A stretch of 64,000 nucleotides of DNA from Flavobacteriaceae bacterium PS02334 (GCA_029959295.1 JASCOH010000005.1:124001-188000); one strand, 5' to 3'; shown: positions 25,276 to 36,269, numbered from the stretch's first letter. Notes: generated by a model from the sequence alone, not told the origin. Translations and numbers: made by a program.

Positions 25276-27573
25276 ATGAACAAGTACAGCAAAAGAAGGG
25301 AAGCACTTTTATACCATGCAAAACCATCTCCAGGAAAAATTGAAGTCGTGCCTACAAAGGCTTACGCTACGCAAAGAGATTTGTCTTTGGCTTATTCTCC
25401 GGGGGTTGCAGAGCCTTGCCTTGAAATTGTAAAAGATGTCAATAATGTTTATAAATATACGGCTAAAGGAAATCTGGTAGCTGTTATTTCAAATGGAACT
25501 GCGGTTTTAGGCTTGGGCGATATTGGTCCCGAAGCTTCAAAACCAGTCATGGAAGGGAAAGCTTTATTGTTCAAAATCTTTGCAGATATTGATGTTTTTG
25601 ATATAGAAGTAGACACAAAAGACATTGAAAAATTCATTGAGACGGTAAAAAATATTTCGCCAACTTTTGGAGGAATCAATTTAGAAGATATCAAAGCGCC
25701 AGAATCTTTTGAAATAGAAAGAAGATTGGTCGAGGAATTGAATATTCCGGTAATGCACGATGATCAGCACGGAACTGCGATTATTTCATCTGCGGCTTTA
25801 TTGAATGCTTTGGAATTAGCAGGAAAGAAGATTGAAGATGTAAAAATCGTAGTTTCTGGAGCTGGTTCTGCAGCTTTGGCTTGTGCGAATTTATATGTTT
25901 TGTTAGGCGTAAATGTTGACAATATCATCATGTTTGACAAAGACGGAGTTCTTTCTGCAGATAGAACTGATTTGTCTGACTTACAAAGAAAATACTCAAA
26001 AGGCTTTAAAAATATTACTTTAGGGGAAACGTTGGTTGGAGCCGATGTTTTCCTCGGACTTTCTGCAGGAAATATTCTTACTTCAGAAATGCTTTTGGGA
26101 ATGGCAAACGATCCGATTGTTTTTGCCATGGCAAATCCAATTCCAGAGATTGATTATAATGTTGCTATTGAAACAAGAAAAGATATCATTATGGCGACTG
26201 GCCGTTCTGACCATCCTAACCAAGTGAATAACGTTCTTGGTTTTCCTTATATTTTCCGCGGAGCGCTAGATGTTCGCGCTACAAAAATCAACGAAGCGAT
26301 GAAAATGGCGGCGGTAAGAGCTTTGGCGGCATTGGCAAAAGCGTCTGTTCCTGAACAGGTAAATATTGCTTATGGAGAAACAAAATTAATTTTCGGAAGA
26401 GATTACATTATTCCAAAACCTTTTGATCCAAGATTGATTGCGGTTGTAGCTCCGGCAGTTGCAAAAGCGGCAATGGAATCGGGCGTAGCTTTGCATCCAA
26501 TTCATGATTGGGCAAAATATGAAGAGGAATTGTTAGAGCGATTAGGTTCTGATAATAAGATGGTTAGACTTTTGGCGAACAGAGCTAAAACTGACCCAAA
26601 ACGCGTTGTTTTTGCAGAAGCTGATCATTTGGATGTACTTAAAGCGGCTCAAATTGTTCTGGAAGAAAAAATCGGAATTCCAATTTTATTAGGAAATAAA
26701 GAAATCATCCAAGAGTTGAAAGAAGAGCTTGGTTTTGATGCGGATGTTGTAATTATCGATCCAAAAACTTCAGAAGAAGACGAAAGAAGATTGCGTTATG
26801 CAAATGCTTTTTGGGAAGGAAGACGACGAAAAGGAACCAGTTTGCTTGATGCCCAAAAATGGATGCGCGAGAGAAATTATTTCGCAGCCATGATGGTTAA
26901 TGAAGGCGAAGCAGATGCTTTAGTTACTGGTTATTCAAGAAGTTATCCTTCAGTTGTGAAGCCGATGATGCAATTGATTGACATGGCGCCGGGCGTTAGT
27001 AGGATCGCTACCACAAATATGATGATGACCAAAAGAGGTCCGATTTTCTTGTCTGATACGGCTATAAATCCAAACCCTTCGGCAGATGATTTGGCTAAAA
27101 TTGCTTTGATGACAGCTAAAACTGTTCGTCTGTTCGGAATGGAACCTGTAATTGCAATGGTTTCATTTTCAAACTTTGGATCTTCACAAGATAAAAGCGC
27201 TCAAAAAGTGTCAGAAGCGGTAGCTTATCTGCATAAATATTATCCTGATTTGGTGGTTGATGGAGAAATCCAGGCCGATTTTGCTTTGAATCCGGATATG
27301 CTTCAGAAGAAATTTCCTTTTTCAAAATTAGCAGGAAAAAAAGTAAACACTATGATTTTCCCAAATTTAGAATCTGCAAATATCAATTATAAAATGCTGA
27401 AAGAATTGGATAAATCAGTTTCTATCGGACCAATTATGATGGGAATGGACAAGCCAGTTCACATTTTTCAGTTGGGTGCGAGTGTAGAAGAAATGGTCAA
27501 TATGGCAGCAGTCGCGGTTGTTGACGCTCAAGAAAAAGAAAAAAAGCAGAAATCTATAAAAGTTAATTTTTAA
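25276..27573 (+). CDS. maeB: NADP-dependent malic enzyme with phosphotransacetylase-like domain
   Basis: A 765-residue two-domain enzyme from ATG 25276. It converts malate to pyruvate and CO2 with NADP reduction. The malic N-terminal domain has TQRDLSLAYSPGVAEPCLEI, then LNIPVMHDDQHGTAIISSAAL. The nucleotide-binding domain has VVSGAGSAALACANLY, and further MANPIPEI and ATGRSDHPNQVNNVLGFPYI. From about residue 430 a phosphotransacetylase-type domain follows (VFAEADHLDVLKAAQIVLEE, ALVTGYSRSYPSVVKPM). In MaeB proteins that domain is regulatory, binding acetyl-CoA, rather than catalytic (family knowledge). Own promoter; ruvA follows. Confidence 0.96.
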   Translation: MNKYSKRREALLYHAKPSPGKIEVVPTKAYATQRDLSLAYSPGVAEPCLEIVKDVNNVYKYTAKGNLVAVISNGTAVLGLGDIGPEASKPVMEGKALLFKIFADIDVFDIEVDTKDIEKFIETVKNISPTFGGINLEDIKAPESFEIERRLVEELNIPVMHDDQHGTAIISSAALLNALELAGKKIEDVKIVVSGAGSAALACANLYVLLGVNVDNIIMFDKDGVLSADRTDLSDLQRKYSKGFKNITLGETLVGADVFLGLSAGNILTSEMLLGMANDPIVFAMANPIPEIDYNVAIETRKDIIMATGRSDHPNQVNNVLGFPYIFRGALDVRATKINEAMKMAAVRALAALAKASVPEQVNIAYGETKLIFGRDYIIPKPFDPRLIAVVAPAVAKAAMESGVALHPIHDWAKYEEELLERLGSDNKMVRLLANRAKTDPKRVVFAEADHLDVLKAAQIVLEEKIGIPILLGNKEIIQELKEELGFDADVVIIDPKTSEEDERRLRYANAFWEGRRRKGTSLLDAQKWMRERNYFAAMMVNEGEADALVTGYSRSYPSVVKPMMQLIDMAPGVSRIATTNMMMTKRGPIFLSDTAINPNPSADDLAKIALMTAKTVRLFGMEPVIAMVSFSNFGSSQDKSAQKVSEAVAYLHKYYPDLVVDGEIQADFALNPDMLQKKFPFSKLAGKKVNTMIFPNLESANINYKMLKELDKSVSIGPIMMGMDKPVHIFQLGASVEEMVNMAAVAVVDAQEKEKKQKSIKVNF

Positions 27574-27625
27574 CCGATTTTTTTGTTGTTCGTCGATTAG
27601 TCGGTTTTCAATAAAACTTTTTCGT

Positions 27626-27633
27626 TACATTTG
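27626..27633 (+). promoter_or_regulatory. -7 promoter element TACATTTG of ruvA-sprA
   Basis: Exact TAnnTTTG match 18 bp before the ruvA ATG. At N19 spacing the -33 box is GGTT, a weak match. A loose inverted repeat aaccga / tcggtt (27573-27578, 27600-27605) lies just upstream, after maeB. Confidence 0.5.
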
Positions 27634-27651
27634 GGAATTATTTAACGATTG

Positions 27652-28233
27652 ATGATAGCACATATACAAGGAAAATTGGTGGAAAAAAATCCGACCGAAG
27701 TAGTCATCGACTGCAATGGCGTGGGATATCAAGTCAATATTTCTCTAAATACTTATTCTTTAATTCCTGATAAGGAAAGCATTAAGCTTTTTACTTATCT
27801 GCAAATTAAGGAAGATTCACATACATTATTTGGTTTTGCCGAGAAATCCGAAAGGGAAATTTTTAAAATGCTAATTTCCGTTTCGGGCATCGGTGCCAGC
27901 ATTGCTCGAACAATGCTTTCTTCAATTGAACCAAAGCAAATTATCCAAGCAATTGCTGTTGGCGACGTTGTTACGATTCAATCTATAAAAGGAATTGGAA
28001 CCAAAACAGCACAGCGAGTAATCCTTGATTTGAAGGATAAAGTGTTAAAAGTGTATGATTTAGACGAAGTTTCCATTTTACAAGACAATACAAATAAAGA
28101 CGAAGCGTTATCTGCTTTGGAAGTTCTGGGATTTAACAGAAAGTTGGCGGAAAAATCCGTAGAAAAAATCGTTAAAGAAAATCCAGAAGCAAGCATTGAA
28201 ACCATTATCAAACAAGCCTTAAAAAACTTATAA
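27652..28233 (+). CDS. ruvA: Holliday junction DNA-binding protein RuvA
   Basis: A 193-residue protein from ATG 27652 (the TTG three bases before is in frame but not needed). It binds the four-way junction and loads RuvB. Domain I starts MIAHIQGKLVEKNPTEVVIDCNGVGYQV. Two helix-hairpin-helix motifs follow (LISVSGIGASIARTML and IQSIKGIGTKTAQRVI). A C-terminal domain contacts RuvB (DEALSALEVLGFNRKLAEKSV). The stop is only 3 bp from the sprA start codon, so the two are co-transcribed, as in other gliding flavobacteria. Confidence 0.97.
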   Translation: MIAHIQGKLVEKNPTEVVIDCNGVGYQVNISLNTYSLIPDKESIKLFTYLQIKEDSHTLFGFAEKSEREIFKMLISVSGIGASIARTMLSSIEPKQIIQAIAVGDVVTIQSIKGIGTKTAQRVILDLKDKVLKVYDLDEVSILQDNTNKDEALSALEVLGFNRKLAEKSVEKIVKENPEASIETIIKQALKNL

Positions 28234-28236
28234 TAC

Positions 28237-31200
28237 TTGAAAACAAACTATACTAAAGACATCGCAAATAACATTAAGATTAGCTTCTCGCTGATTTTGT
28301 TATTTTTTAGTGTAACACTACAAGCCCAAGAAGATGACGAAGTTAAAGACAGCATTCCTGACGGTTATTCTGTCGGAAAAGTTGAACTTAATAATCCTCC
28401 AAGCATCCTTGAAGCCTACACTTATGATTCGGTTACTGATCGTTATATTTACACAAATACGGTTGGCGGATTCAATATCAATTACCCAATTATTCTTACT
28501 AGAGAAGAATATGACGAATTGATTTTGAGAGAATCGATGAGAGAATATTTCAAGAAAAAATCTGATGCAATCGAAGGTAAAAAAGCAGGAAGCGAAGCTG
28601 ACAAGAAAAACTTGCTGCCAAGATATTATGTGAATTCAAGCTTTTTCGAAACTATTTTTGGAGGAAATACAATTGATGTAAAGCCTACAGGTTCTGTTGA
28701 AATGGACTTGGGGGTAAGGCATACAAAACAAGACAATCCTTCATTATCACCGCAAAATAGGACTACGACAACCTTTGATTTTGACCAAAGAATAAGCATG
28801 AGTCTTATGGGAAAAGTAGGTACGAGGCTGAATGTGAATGCAAATTATGATACGGAATCTACCTTTGATTTCCAGAATCTTATTAAATTAGAATACGCTC
28901 CAACGGAAGACGACATCATCCAAAAAATTGAAGTCGGAAACGTAAGCTTGCCTTTGAATAGCTCGTTAATTCGGGGTGCGCAAAGCCTTTTTGGTGTAAA
29001 AGCGCAGTTTCAATTTGGAAAAACAACAATTACTGGAGTTTTCTCTGAGCAAAAATCACAATCAAAAACAGTAACTGCTGAAGGTGGCGGCACGGTTCAA
29101 GAATATGAATTGTACGCATTGGATTATGATACTGACAGACACTTTTTCTTGTCGCAATATTTTAGAAACGAATACAACAATTCGCTTAGAAATTATCCTT
29201 TGATTGATAGCCGCGTTCAGATTACGAGAATTGAGGTTTGGGTAACAAATCGCCAGAACCGCGTGAGCAATACTGACAATAATATGAGAAATATTATTGC
29301 GCTGCAAGATTTAGGTGAGGCACGATTGACGAATTTGACAGATACTGAATTGGTGTCTATTAATCCTGTGCCTGCAGGTTTCTTCGTCGCTCAGCCTAAT
29401 ACGCCTCCAAAAAACTCGAATAACAAATTTGATCCAGGAAAAATAGGGTCTGCTGGATATATTTTGAATCCTGCGATTAGAGAAATTGCTACTTCAAATT
29501 CAGGATTTTCAAACATCGGATCTGCGCCAATCAATGAAGGAACAGATTATTCAAAACTTGAAAATGCCAGAAAATTATCTTCAAGCGAATATACTTTTCA
29601 TCCGCAATTAGGATATATTTCCTTGTCGCAAAAACTTTCGAATGATGAGGTTTTAGCGGTAGCTTATCAATATACAATCGGTGGAGAAGTTTTTCAAGTA
29701 GGAGAATTCGGTACGGATGGAGTTGATGCAACACAAGTAAATTCAGGAATTCCGACGACACAGAGTTTGATCTTAAAGATGCTGAAAAGTAACCTGACAA
29801 ACGTTCAAAAACCAGTTTGGAACTTGATGATGAAAAACATCTATTCTATTCCTGGCGGTTCGCAGTTAGAGCAGGCTGATTTCAAGATGAATATCATGTA
29901 TACTGATCCTTCGCCTTTGAATTATATCACGGCAGCTTCACCGGCGGCATCAAATCCGTTGCCTGCAAATGTTGAACTGACGCCTCTTTTGAGAGTTTTC
30001 AATGTAGACAGGCTAAATTATACGAATGACCCGCAGCCAAACGGAGACGGTTTCTTCGATTTTATTCCGGGACTTACTGTTGACCAGCAAAACGGACGAA
30101 TTATTTTTACAACAGTTGAGCCATTTGGAGAGTATCTTTTCGATAAATTAAATACCACTGGTTCTGGAGCTGATTATGATGTTGCGACAACTTATAACGG
30201 AAATCAAGCGAAATATGTTTACAGAAGCATGTACCGCGATACCCAAGCAAAAGCACTTCAAGACAGTGATAAAAATAAATTTCAATTAAAAGGTAAATTC
30301 AAATCGACAGGTGGTGACGGAATCGCAATTGGTGCTTTCAATGTTCCTCAGGGCTCTGTGACAGTAACCGCTGGTGGAAGATTATTGCAAGAAGGAAGCG
30401 ATTATACGGTGAATTATCAATTAGGAAGAGTCCAAATTTTAGATCCTTCGCTTAAAGCTTCTGGAACTCCGATTGAAATTTCTCTTGAAAATAATGCTGT
30501 ATTCGGACAGCAGACGAGAAGATTCTTTGGTGTAAATGTGGAGCACAAATTCAGCGATAAGTTTCTTGTAGGTGCTACTTTCTTGAAGATGACAGAAAGA
30601 CCGTTTACTCAAAAGTCAAATTATGGACAAGAATCAGTGAACAACTCTATTTTTGGATTGAACACTAATTTTGCGACAGAAGTTCCTTTCTTGACGCGTT
30701 TGGTAAACAAGCTTCCAAATATTGATACTGACGTTCCTTCTAATATTTCCTTCAGAGGAGAAATTGCTTATTTAAAACCAGATACCCCAAAAGCAGACCA
30801 GTTTGAGGGAGAATCTACTATTTATGTGGATGACTTTGAAGGTTCTCAAACAACTATTGACATGCGTTCGCCATATGCTTGGAGCCTTTCGAGTGTTCCG
30901 GCAAATGATGCAGAAAGTGATTACCAGCCGTTTGGAGCGCTTTCAAATACGATAGAATATGGTTACAAAAGGTCAAAATTAGCTTGGTATTCTATTGACC
31001 AGACTTTCTTTGCAGACAGGCCTACAGGAATAACGAGAGATGATCTTAAGCTATATAGCGCCAGAAGAGTTTACAGCCGAGAGCTTTATCCTGTAACGGA
31101 TATCGCGGCTGGACAACAAACTATCATTAATACTTTAGATTTGTCTTATTTTCCGCAAGAAAGAGGACCTTATAACTTTAATCCGCTTGCGGCTAGCACG

Positions 31201-34200
31201 AATACTTTTACGCCAGCACAAGCACGTGAGAATTTTGGAGGTATCATGAGGCCTATAAATTCTACTAATTTTGAACAAGCGAATGTTGAATATATCCAGT
31301 TTTGGGTTCTAGATCCTTATATTCAAGAACAAGATGGTTATGTAAATGCTACAAATACGGGTAAGATATATTTCAACTTAGGAGAGATTTCTGAAGATGT
31401 CTTGAAAGACGGTAGAAAGCAATATGAGAACGGACTTCCGGGTGCAGGTTCGACACAGCCAACTTTGGAAACTATCTGGGGTAAAATTCCAATTTCTCAA
31501 TCTTTAATTTACGCTTTTGATGTTGAAACTGCCAATAGATCTTTTCAAGATGTTGGTTTTGATGGATTGAATGATGCAGAAGAAGCAGCTAAATTTCCAG
31601 CTTTTGCTTCACAGCCCGATCCTGCAGCAGATAATTATCAGTACTTTTTATCAGCAACAGGAAATGTAGTACAGCGTTATAAAAACTACAACGGTCTTCA
31701 AGGGAACTCGCCTGTTGAAGTAAGCAATACAAATCGCGGTTCTACAACTTTGCCTGATACAGAAGATATCAACAGAGATAATACGATGAATGAAATCAAT
31801 GCTTATTATGAATATAGCATTGAAATGAAGCCAAATATGGAAGTAGGCTCGCATCCTTATATTACAGATGTTAGAAGAACAAATGACGCTGAAGTTTCTG
31901 GCGGAGGTACAACATCTGCAAAATGGATCCAGTTCAAAATACCAGTTGCAAATCCTGAAAATACTATCGGAACGATTTCAGATTTCAGATCGATTCGTTT
32001 CATGAGAATGTTCTTGACAGGTTTCTCTGAAGATATTACGCTGCGTTTTGGAGCTTTAGATTTAGTAAGAGGAGAATGGAGAAGATATGAAAAATCATTA
32101 GATCCGATCGAGCAAAATGACGCAGATAATAATAATGACGATACTGCTTTAGATGTCTTGGCTGTAAATATCCAAGAAAATGGAAACAGAACGCCAATTA
32201 ATTATGTTACGCCTCCTGGAGTAACTAGAGAGCAACTGTATAACAGCAATACGATTATCAATCAAAATGAGCAGTCACTTTCATTGCGCGTAAGATCAAA
32301 AAATCCTTCAAGCGTAGGAACTGGAGGTTTGGAAGTAAGAGATTCGAGAGCAGTTTTCAAAAATGTTAGTGTTGACATGCGCCAGTTCAAAAAAATTAAA
32401 ATGTTTTTGCATGCTGAGGCTTTGCCAAATGATAATTTAGGAAACGATGAAATGGTTGCGTTTATACGTTTTGGTAATGACTTTACGCAGAATTTCTACC
32501 AAGTGGAAATTCCTTTGAAGCCAACATCTTTGATGAACCCAAGAGCTACTCCTGAAGAAGTTTGGCCAGAAGCAAATGAAATTGACTTGCCGCTAGCTTT
32601 ATTGACACAGCTTAAAATTCTTGCGATGAGTCCTGGAAATTCTTTAGTTGAGGATGAATTGGGAATTAGATATGCAAATGATTTTGAACTGGATGGTTCT
32701 TTAGCAGGAAGAGCAAATGCAGTAAGAATAGGTATTAAAGGAAATCCAAATTTTGGATTGGTAAGAACATTGATGTTAGGAATTAAAAACGGAAGCGGTG
32801 CTCCTGTTCGAGGTGAAGTTTGGTTCAATGAACTTCGTCTTGCTGAAATGGACAATAAAGGCGGAATGGCTGCGGTGGCAAGTTTTGACGCACAGCTGGC
32901 TGATTTCGCTACGATTTCTGCAACAGGAAGAATGAGCACGCAAGGATTTGGTTCTTTAGAGCAAGGTCCGAATGAGAGAAGCAGAGAAGATATCCAGCAG
33001 TATGATATTGTTACAAATATGAATTTAGGGAAATTGCTGCCTAAAAAATGGGGCGTAAATCTTCCTTTCAATTACGGAATCGGAGAAGAAACGATTACGC
33101 CAGAATATGATCCGTTCAATCAAGATATTAAATTAGACCAGTTGCTTGACGTGACTCAAGACGCTGCTGAAAAAGACAATATTAAAAACAGAGCGATTGA
33201 TTATACGAAGCGAAAAAGCATCAACTTTATTGGTGTGAAAAAAGAAAGAGGGCCAGATCAAAAATCACATGTTTATGATCCAGAAAACTTGACGCTTTCT
33301 TACTCTTACAATGAAATGAAGCACCACGATTATGAAATCGAAAGCCTTTTAGACCAGCAACAAAGAACTTCTGTAGACTATAATTACTCTTTCCAGCCAA
33401 AATCGGTAGAGCCGTTTAAGAAAACGAAATTCATGAAGAAAAGCCAATATTGGAAATTGTTGAGTGATTTTAACTTCAACTATTTGCCAACGACAATCTC
33501 TTTCAGTTCTAACATTGTGAGACAATACAACAGGCAGTCTTACAGAGATGTGGATATTCAAGGAATTGGACTGACACCTTTGTATAGAAGAAATTATATG
33601 TTCAATTATCAGTATGGTTTCAATTATAATTTGACTCGCGCGCTGAAAATAAATTATACCGCTTCTACAAATAATATCGTTAGAAATTATTTAGATGAAA
33701 ACGGCGTTCCGTTGGAAGATTTCTCAATTTGGGATGACTATTGGAATATTGGTGAAGCGAATCAGCACATTCAGCAATTGGTTGTGAATTATGACCTTCC
33801 GTTGAATAAAATTCCAGCTTTAGCATTTGTGAAATCAACTTATTCTTATACAGGAGATTATAGCTGGCAGCGTTCGACAGATGCTTTGTCTGAAATTCAA
33901 ACTGACGAAGGTGTTTTTAGTCTTGGAAATACAATCCAAAATGCAGGTTCGCATCGTTTGAATACTGCGTTGAACATGGATGTTTTCTATAAGTATATCG
34001 GATTGACTAAAAAGCCAAAAGCACCGAAAAAACCGGCTAACCAAGCGCCTCCAAAACCAGGAGAGAAAATTACAAGCCAAAATAAAGCGCAAGCTAAAGA
34101 AAGCAATATATTCTTGGATGGACTGATCGGAGTTTTGACAAGCGTTAAAAATATCCAGATAAATTATACTCAGAATGAAGGAACAGTATTGCCAGGTTTT

Positions 34201-35454
34201 ACGCCAGGCGTAGGTTTCTTGGGTACGACTAAACCGTCTCTTGGATTCGTTTTAGGAAGTCAGTCTGACATAAGATATGAAGCCGCGAAAAACGGTTGGT
34301 TGACAAATTATGAAGAATTCAACCAGAACTTTACGCAGGTTACGACTAAAACGTTGAACATGACGGCAAATGTCGATTTGTTCCCAGATTTTAAAATTGA
34401 CTTGACGGCTGACCGCTCTTATACTGAAAATTTCTCTGAACAATATGATGTTATAAACGGGCAATACAATTCAAGATCGCCTTATAACTATGGAAATTTC
34501 TCTATCTCAACCGTAATGATCGGAACTGCATTTAGCAAAAGCGATGAGATTTCTTCTGCCGCATTTGATGATTTCAGAGAAAACAGATTGGTTGTAGCTG
34601 AAAGATTGGCAAAAGGGTATTATGGGAATAGTGATTTCCCAAGAAGTGCTGACGGTTATCCTGTTGGTTTTGGAAAAAGCAGTCAGTCAGTATTATTGCC
34701 TTCGTTCTTGGCGGCATATACGGGTGGCGACGCCGGAGGAATTTCTTTGGGAGCTTTCAGAAACATTCCGATTCCAAACTGGACTATCAAATATAACGGA
34801 TTGATGCGCTACAAATATTTCAAAGACAGATTCAAGCGTTTCTCTTTGCAACATGGATATAGAGCTTCTTATACTGTAAATTCTTTCCGTTCGAATTTTG
34901 AATATGATAAAAATTCAGATGCAAAAGATGCTAGCGGCAACTTCTTGAGCGAGACAATTATTTCAAATATCAACCTTGTTGAGCAGTTCAATCCGTTGAT
35001 TCGTGTCGATTTTGAGATGAAAAATTCTTTCAAAGTTTTGGCAGAGATGAAAAAAGACAGAACTTTATCGATGAGTTTTGACAACAATTTGCTGACTGAA
35101 GTAAAAGGGCTGGAGTATATCGTTGGTCTTGGATACCGTTTCAAAGATGTGGTGATCACGTCAAGATTGGCAGACAATCCGACAAATACAATTCGAAGCG
35201 ATATCAATATTAAAGCAGATTTGTCGTTGAGAAATTCAAGCACGATTGTAAGATATTTAGATTATGACAACAATCAGCTTGCGGGCGGACAAAGCATCTG
35301 GTCTGTGAAATTGACTGCAGATTATGCTTTCAGCAAAAACTTGACAGCGATTTTCTATTATGACCATTCGTTCTCAAAAGCATTGATTTCGACTGCTTTC
35401 CCGTTGACAAATATCCGTTCAGGATTCACGTTGCGATATAACTTTGGAAATTAA
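28237..35454 (+). CDS. sprA: SprA, type IX secretion translocon / gliding motility protein
   Basis: A 2405-residue outer-membrane barrel, the size expected for SprA (Sov in Porphyromonas). By family knowledge it forms the 36-strand pore through which type IX cargo leaves the cell. The start is a TTG at 28237: no ATG occurs before the signal peptide (ISFSLILLFFSVTLQAQ, ending near residue 31). The first conserved block is NPPSILEAYTYDSVTDRYIYT. Later parts contain long runs of alternating strands, a domain with DDFEGSQTTIDMRSPYAWSL, and a closing strand SGFTLRYNFGN. Its place between ruvA and gcvH matches the known flavobacterial order. Confidence 0.96.
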   Translation: MKTNYTKDIANNIKISFSLILLFFSVTLQAQEDDEVKDSIPDGYSVGKVELNNPPSILEAYTYDSVTDRYIYTNTVGGFNINYPIILTREEYDELILRESMREYFKKKSDAIEGKKAGSEADKKNLLPRYYVNSSFFETIFGGNTIDVKPTGSVEMDLGVRHTKQDNPSLSPQNRTTTTFDFDQRISMSLMGKVGTRLNVNANYDTESTFDFQNLIKLEYAPTEDDIIQKIEVGNVSLPLNSSLIRGAQSLFGVKAQFQFGKTTITGVFSEQKSQSKTVTAEGGGTVQEYELYALDYDTDRHFFLSQYFRNEYNNSLRNYPLIDSRVQITRIEVWVTNRQNRVSNTDNNMRNIIALQDLGEARLTNLTDTELVSINPVPAGFFVAQPNTPPKNSNNKFDPGKIGSAGYILNPAIREIATSNSGFSNIGSAPINEGTDYSKLENARKLSSSEYTFHPQLGYISLSQKLSNDEVLAVAYQYTIGGEVFQVGEFGTDGVDATQVNSGIPTTQSLILKMLKSNLTNVQKPVWNLMMKNIYSIPGGSQLEQADFKMNIMYTDPSPLNYITAASPAASNPLPANVELTPLLRVFNVDRLNYTNDPQPNGDGFFDFIPGLTVDQQNGRIIFTTVEPFGEYLFDKLNTTGSGADYDVATTYNGNQAKYVYRSMYRDTQAKALQDSDKNKFQLKGKFKSTGGDGIAIGAFNVPQGSVTVTAGGRLLQEGSDYTVNYQLGRVQILDPSLKASGTPIEISLENNAVFGQQTRRFFGVNVEHKFSDKFLVGATFLKMTERPFTQKSNYGQESVNNSIFGLNTNFATEVPFLTRLVNKLPNIDTDVPSNISFRGEIAYLKPDTPKADQFEGESTIYVDDFEGSQTTIDMRSPYAWSLSSVPANDAESDYQPFGALSNTIEYGYKRSKLAWYSIDQTFFADRPTGITRDDLKLYSARRVYSRELYPVTDIAAGQQTIINTLDLSYFPQERGPYNFNPLAASTNTFTPAQARENFGGIMRPINSTNFEQANVEYIQFWVLDPYIQEQDGYVNATNTGKIYFNLGEISEDVLKDGRKQYENGLPGAGSTQPTLETIWGKIPISQSLIYAFDVETANRSFQDVGFDGLNDAEEAAKFPAFASQPDPAADNYQYFLSATGNVVQRYKNYNGLQGNSPVEVSNTNRGSTTLPDTEDINRDNTMNEINAYYEYSIEMKPNMEVGSHPYITDVRRTNDAEVSGGGTTSAKWIQFKIPVANPENTIGTISDFRSIRFMRMFLTGFSEDITLRFGALDLVRGEWRRYEKSLDPIEQNDADNNNDDTALDVLAVNIQENGNRTPINYVTPPGVTREQLYNSNTIINQNEQSLSLRVRSKNPSSVGTGGLEVRDSRAVFKNVSVDMRQFKKIKMFLHAEALPNDNLGNDEMVAFIRFGNDFTQNFYQVEIPLKPTSLMNPRATPEEVWPEANEIDLPLALLTQLKILAMSPGNSLVEDELGIRYANDFELDGSLAGRANAVRIGIKGNPNFGLVRTLMLGIKNGSGAPVRGEVWFNELRLAEMDNKGGMAAVASFDAQLADFATISATGRMSTQGFGSLEQGPNERSREDIQQYDIVTNMNLGKLLPKKWGVNLPFNYGIGEETITPEYDPFNQDIKLDQLLDVTQDAAEKDNIKNRAIDYTKRKSINFIGVKKERGPDQKSHVYDPENLTLSYSYNEMKHHDYEIESLLDQQQRTSVDYNYSFQPKSVEPFKKTKFMKKSQYWKLLSDFNFNYLPTTISFSSNIVRQYNRQSYRDVDIQGIGLTPLYRRNYMFNYQYGFNYNLTRALKINYTASTNNIVRNYLDENGVPLEDFSIWDDYWNIGEANQHIQQLVVNYDLPLNKIPALAFVKSTYSYTGDYSWQRSTDALSEIQTDEGVFSLGNTIQNAGSHRLNTALNMDVFYKYIGLTKKPKAPKKPANQAPPKPGEKITSQNKAQAKESNIFLDGLIGVLTSVKNIQINYTQNEGTVLPGFTPGVGFLGTTKPSLGFVLGSQSDIRYEAAKNGWLTNYEEFNQNFTQVTTKTLNMTANVDLFPDFKIDLTADRSYTENFSEQYDVINGQYNSRSPYNYGNFSISTVMIGTAFSKSDEISSAAFDDFRENRLVVAERLAKGYYGNSDFPRSADGYPVGFGKSSQSVLLPSFLAAYTGGDAGGISLGAFRNIPIPNWTIKYNGLMRYKYFKDRFKRFSLQHGYRASYTVNSFRSNFEYDKNSDAKDASGNFLSETIISNINLVEQFNPLIRVDFEMKNSFKVLAEMKKDRTLSMSFDNNLLTEVKGLEYIVGLGYRFKDVVITSRLADNPTNTIRSDINIKADLSLRNSSTIVRYLDYDNNQLAGGQSIWSVKLTADYAFSKNLTAIFYYDHSFSKALISTAFPLTNIRSGFTLRYNFGN

Positions 35455-35466
35455 TCAGCGAAACAT

Positions 35467-35497
35467 TTTATAAATATATAAGTTAATAATACATTTG
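35467..35497 (+). promoter_or_regulatory. Promoter of gcvH
   Basis: TTTA at 35467-35470, 19 bases, TACATTTG at 35490-35497, 18 bp before the ATG at 35516. The in-frame TTG at 35495 falls inside this box and is rejected as a start. Confidence 0.65.
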
Positions 35498-35515
35498 CCG
35501 AAAACAACTAAACAA

Positions 35516-35896
35516 ATGAACATACCAGCAAATTTAAAGTACACAAAAGACCACGAATGGATTAGCCTTGAAGGCGATGTTGCAACGGTGGGAATTACTG
35601 ATTTCGCGCAAAAAGAATTAGGCGATATCGTTTATGTAGAAGTAGAAACGCTTGACCAAACTTTAGACAAAGATGAAGTTTTTGGAACAGTAGAAGCTGT
35701 AAAAACGGTTTCTGATTTGTTTTTGCCACTTGCCGGAGAAATTATTGAATTCAATGAGTCGCTTGAAACAGCTCCTGAAAAAGTGAATTCTGATCCTTAC
35801 GGAGAAGGTTGGATGGTAAAAGTAAAAGTTTCAGACGTTTCTGAATTCGAAAATTTATTGGATAGCGAAGCATATAAAAATCTGATTGGAGCTTAA
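35516..35896 (+). CDS. gcvH: Glycine cleavage system H protein
   Basis: A 126-residue lipoyl carrier that shuttles the aminomethyl group among the P, T and L proteins. Residues 9-35 ([28 protein letters not shown]) are the family opening; the lipoyl-Lys is K63 in [25 protein letters not shown] closes the fold. ATG 35516 is used because it follows a good promoter and gives the usual length. P, T and L proteins are not in this window. The 3' end overlaps the start of the VanZ-like gene by 11 bp. Confidence 0.96.
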   Translation: MNIPANLKYTKDHEWISLEGDVATVGITDFAQKELGDIVYVEVETLDQTLDKDEVFGTVEAVKTVSDLFLPLAGEIIEFNESLETAPEKVNSDPYGEGWMVKVKVSDVSEFENLLDSEAYKNLIGA

Positions 35897-36269
35897 AAAA
35901 ACAAATAAGTATTTGGCACTGGCGCTGTTTTGGACAGCTGTTGTAACTGTAGCGTGCCTAGCGAGTATTTCTGATGTCCCAGATGTAGATCTTGGAGTAG
36001 AAAATGCAGACAAATTGGTGCATTTTACTTTTTATGCGGTTTTTGCGGTGCTTTGGTTTTCTTATTTGAAAATGTATGTAACGAATCACAAGAAGCTTTA
36101 TATCTTGGTTTTTAGTTTGTCAGTTTCATTCGGAATTATCATAGAAATCTGCCAGTCACTATTTACTGAAACCAGGCAGGCCGACGTTGTCGATGCAGTT
36201 GCAAATACTTTGGGAACTCTTTTGGGGTTGCTGCTGTTGAAGTTTTACAATAATAGATTTAAAAAATAA
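35886..36269 (+). CDS. VanZ-like membrane protein
   Basis: A 127-residue protein starting at TTG 35886, inside the end of gcvH, so probably translated by coupling. Four membrane spans are apparent. The conserved VanZ features are present: [18 protein letters not shown] near the middle and [29 protein letters not shown] near the end, with the Glu, Arg, Asp and Asn of the family. VanZ was named for low-level teicoplanin resistance, but most chromosomal members have no proven role. The same position after gcvH is found in related species. Confidence 0.88.
   Translation: MELKKTNKYLALALFWTAVVTVACLASISDVPDVDLGVENADKLVHFTFYAVFAVLWFSYLKMYVTNHKKLYILVFSLSVSFGIIIEICQSLFTETRQADVVDAVANTLGTLLGLLLLKFYNNRFKK

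Noticed and set aside
32496-33071. 191-residue minus-strand frame inside sprA
   Set aside because: It is the complement of conserved SprA sequence and has no start signal or domain.
35495-35515. Upstream TTG start of gcvH
   Set aside because: It lies inside the TACATTTG promoter box; ATG 35516 gives the normal H-protein length.
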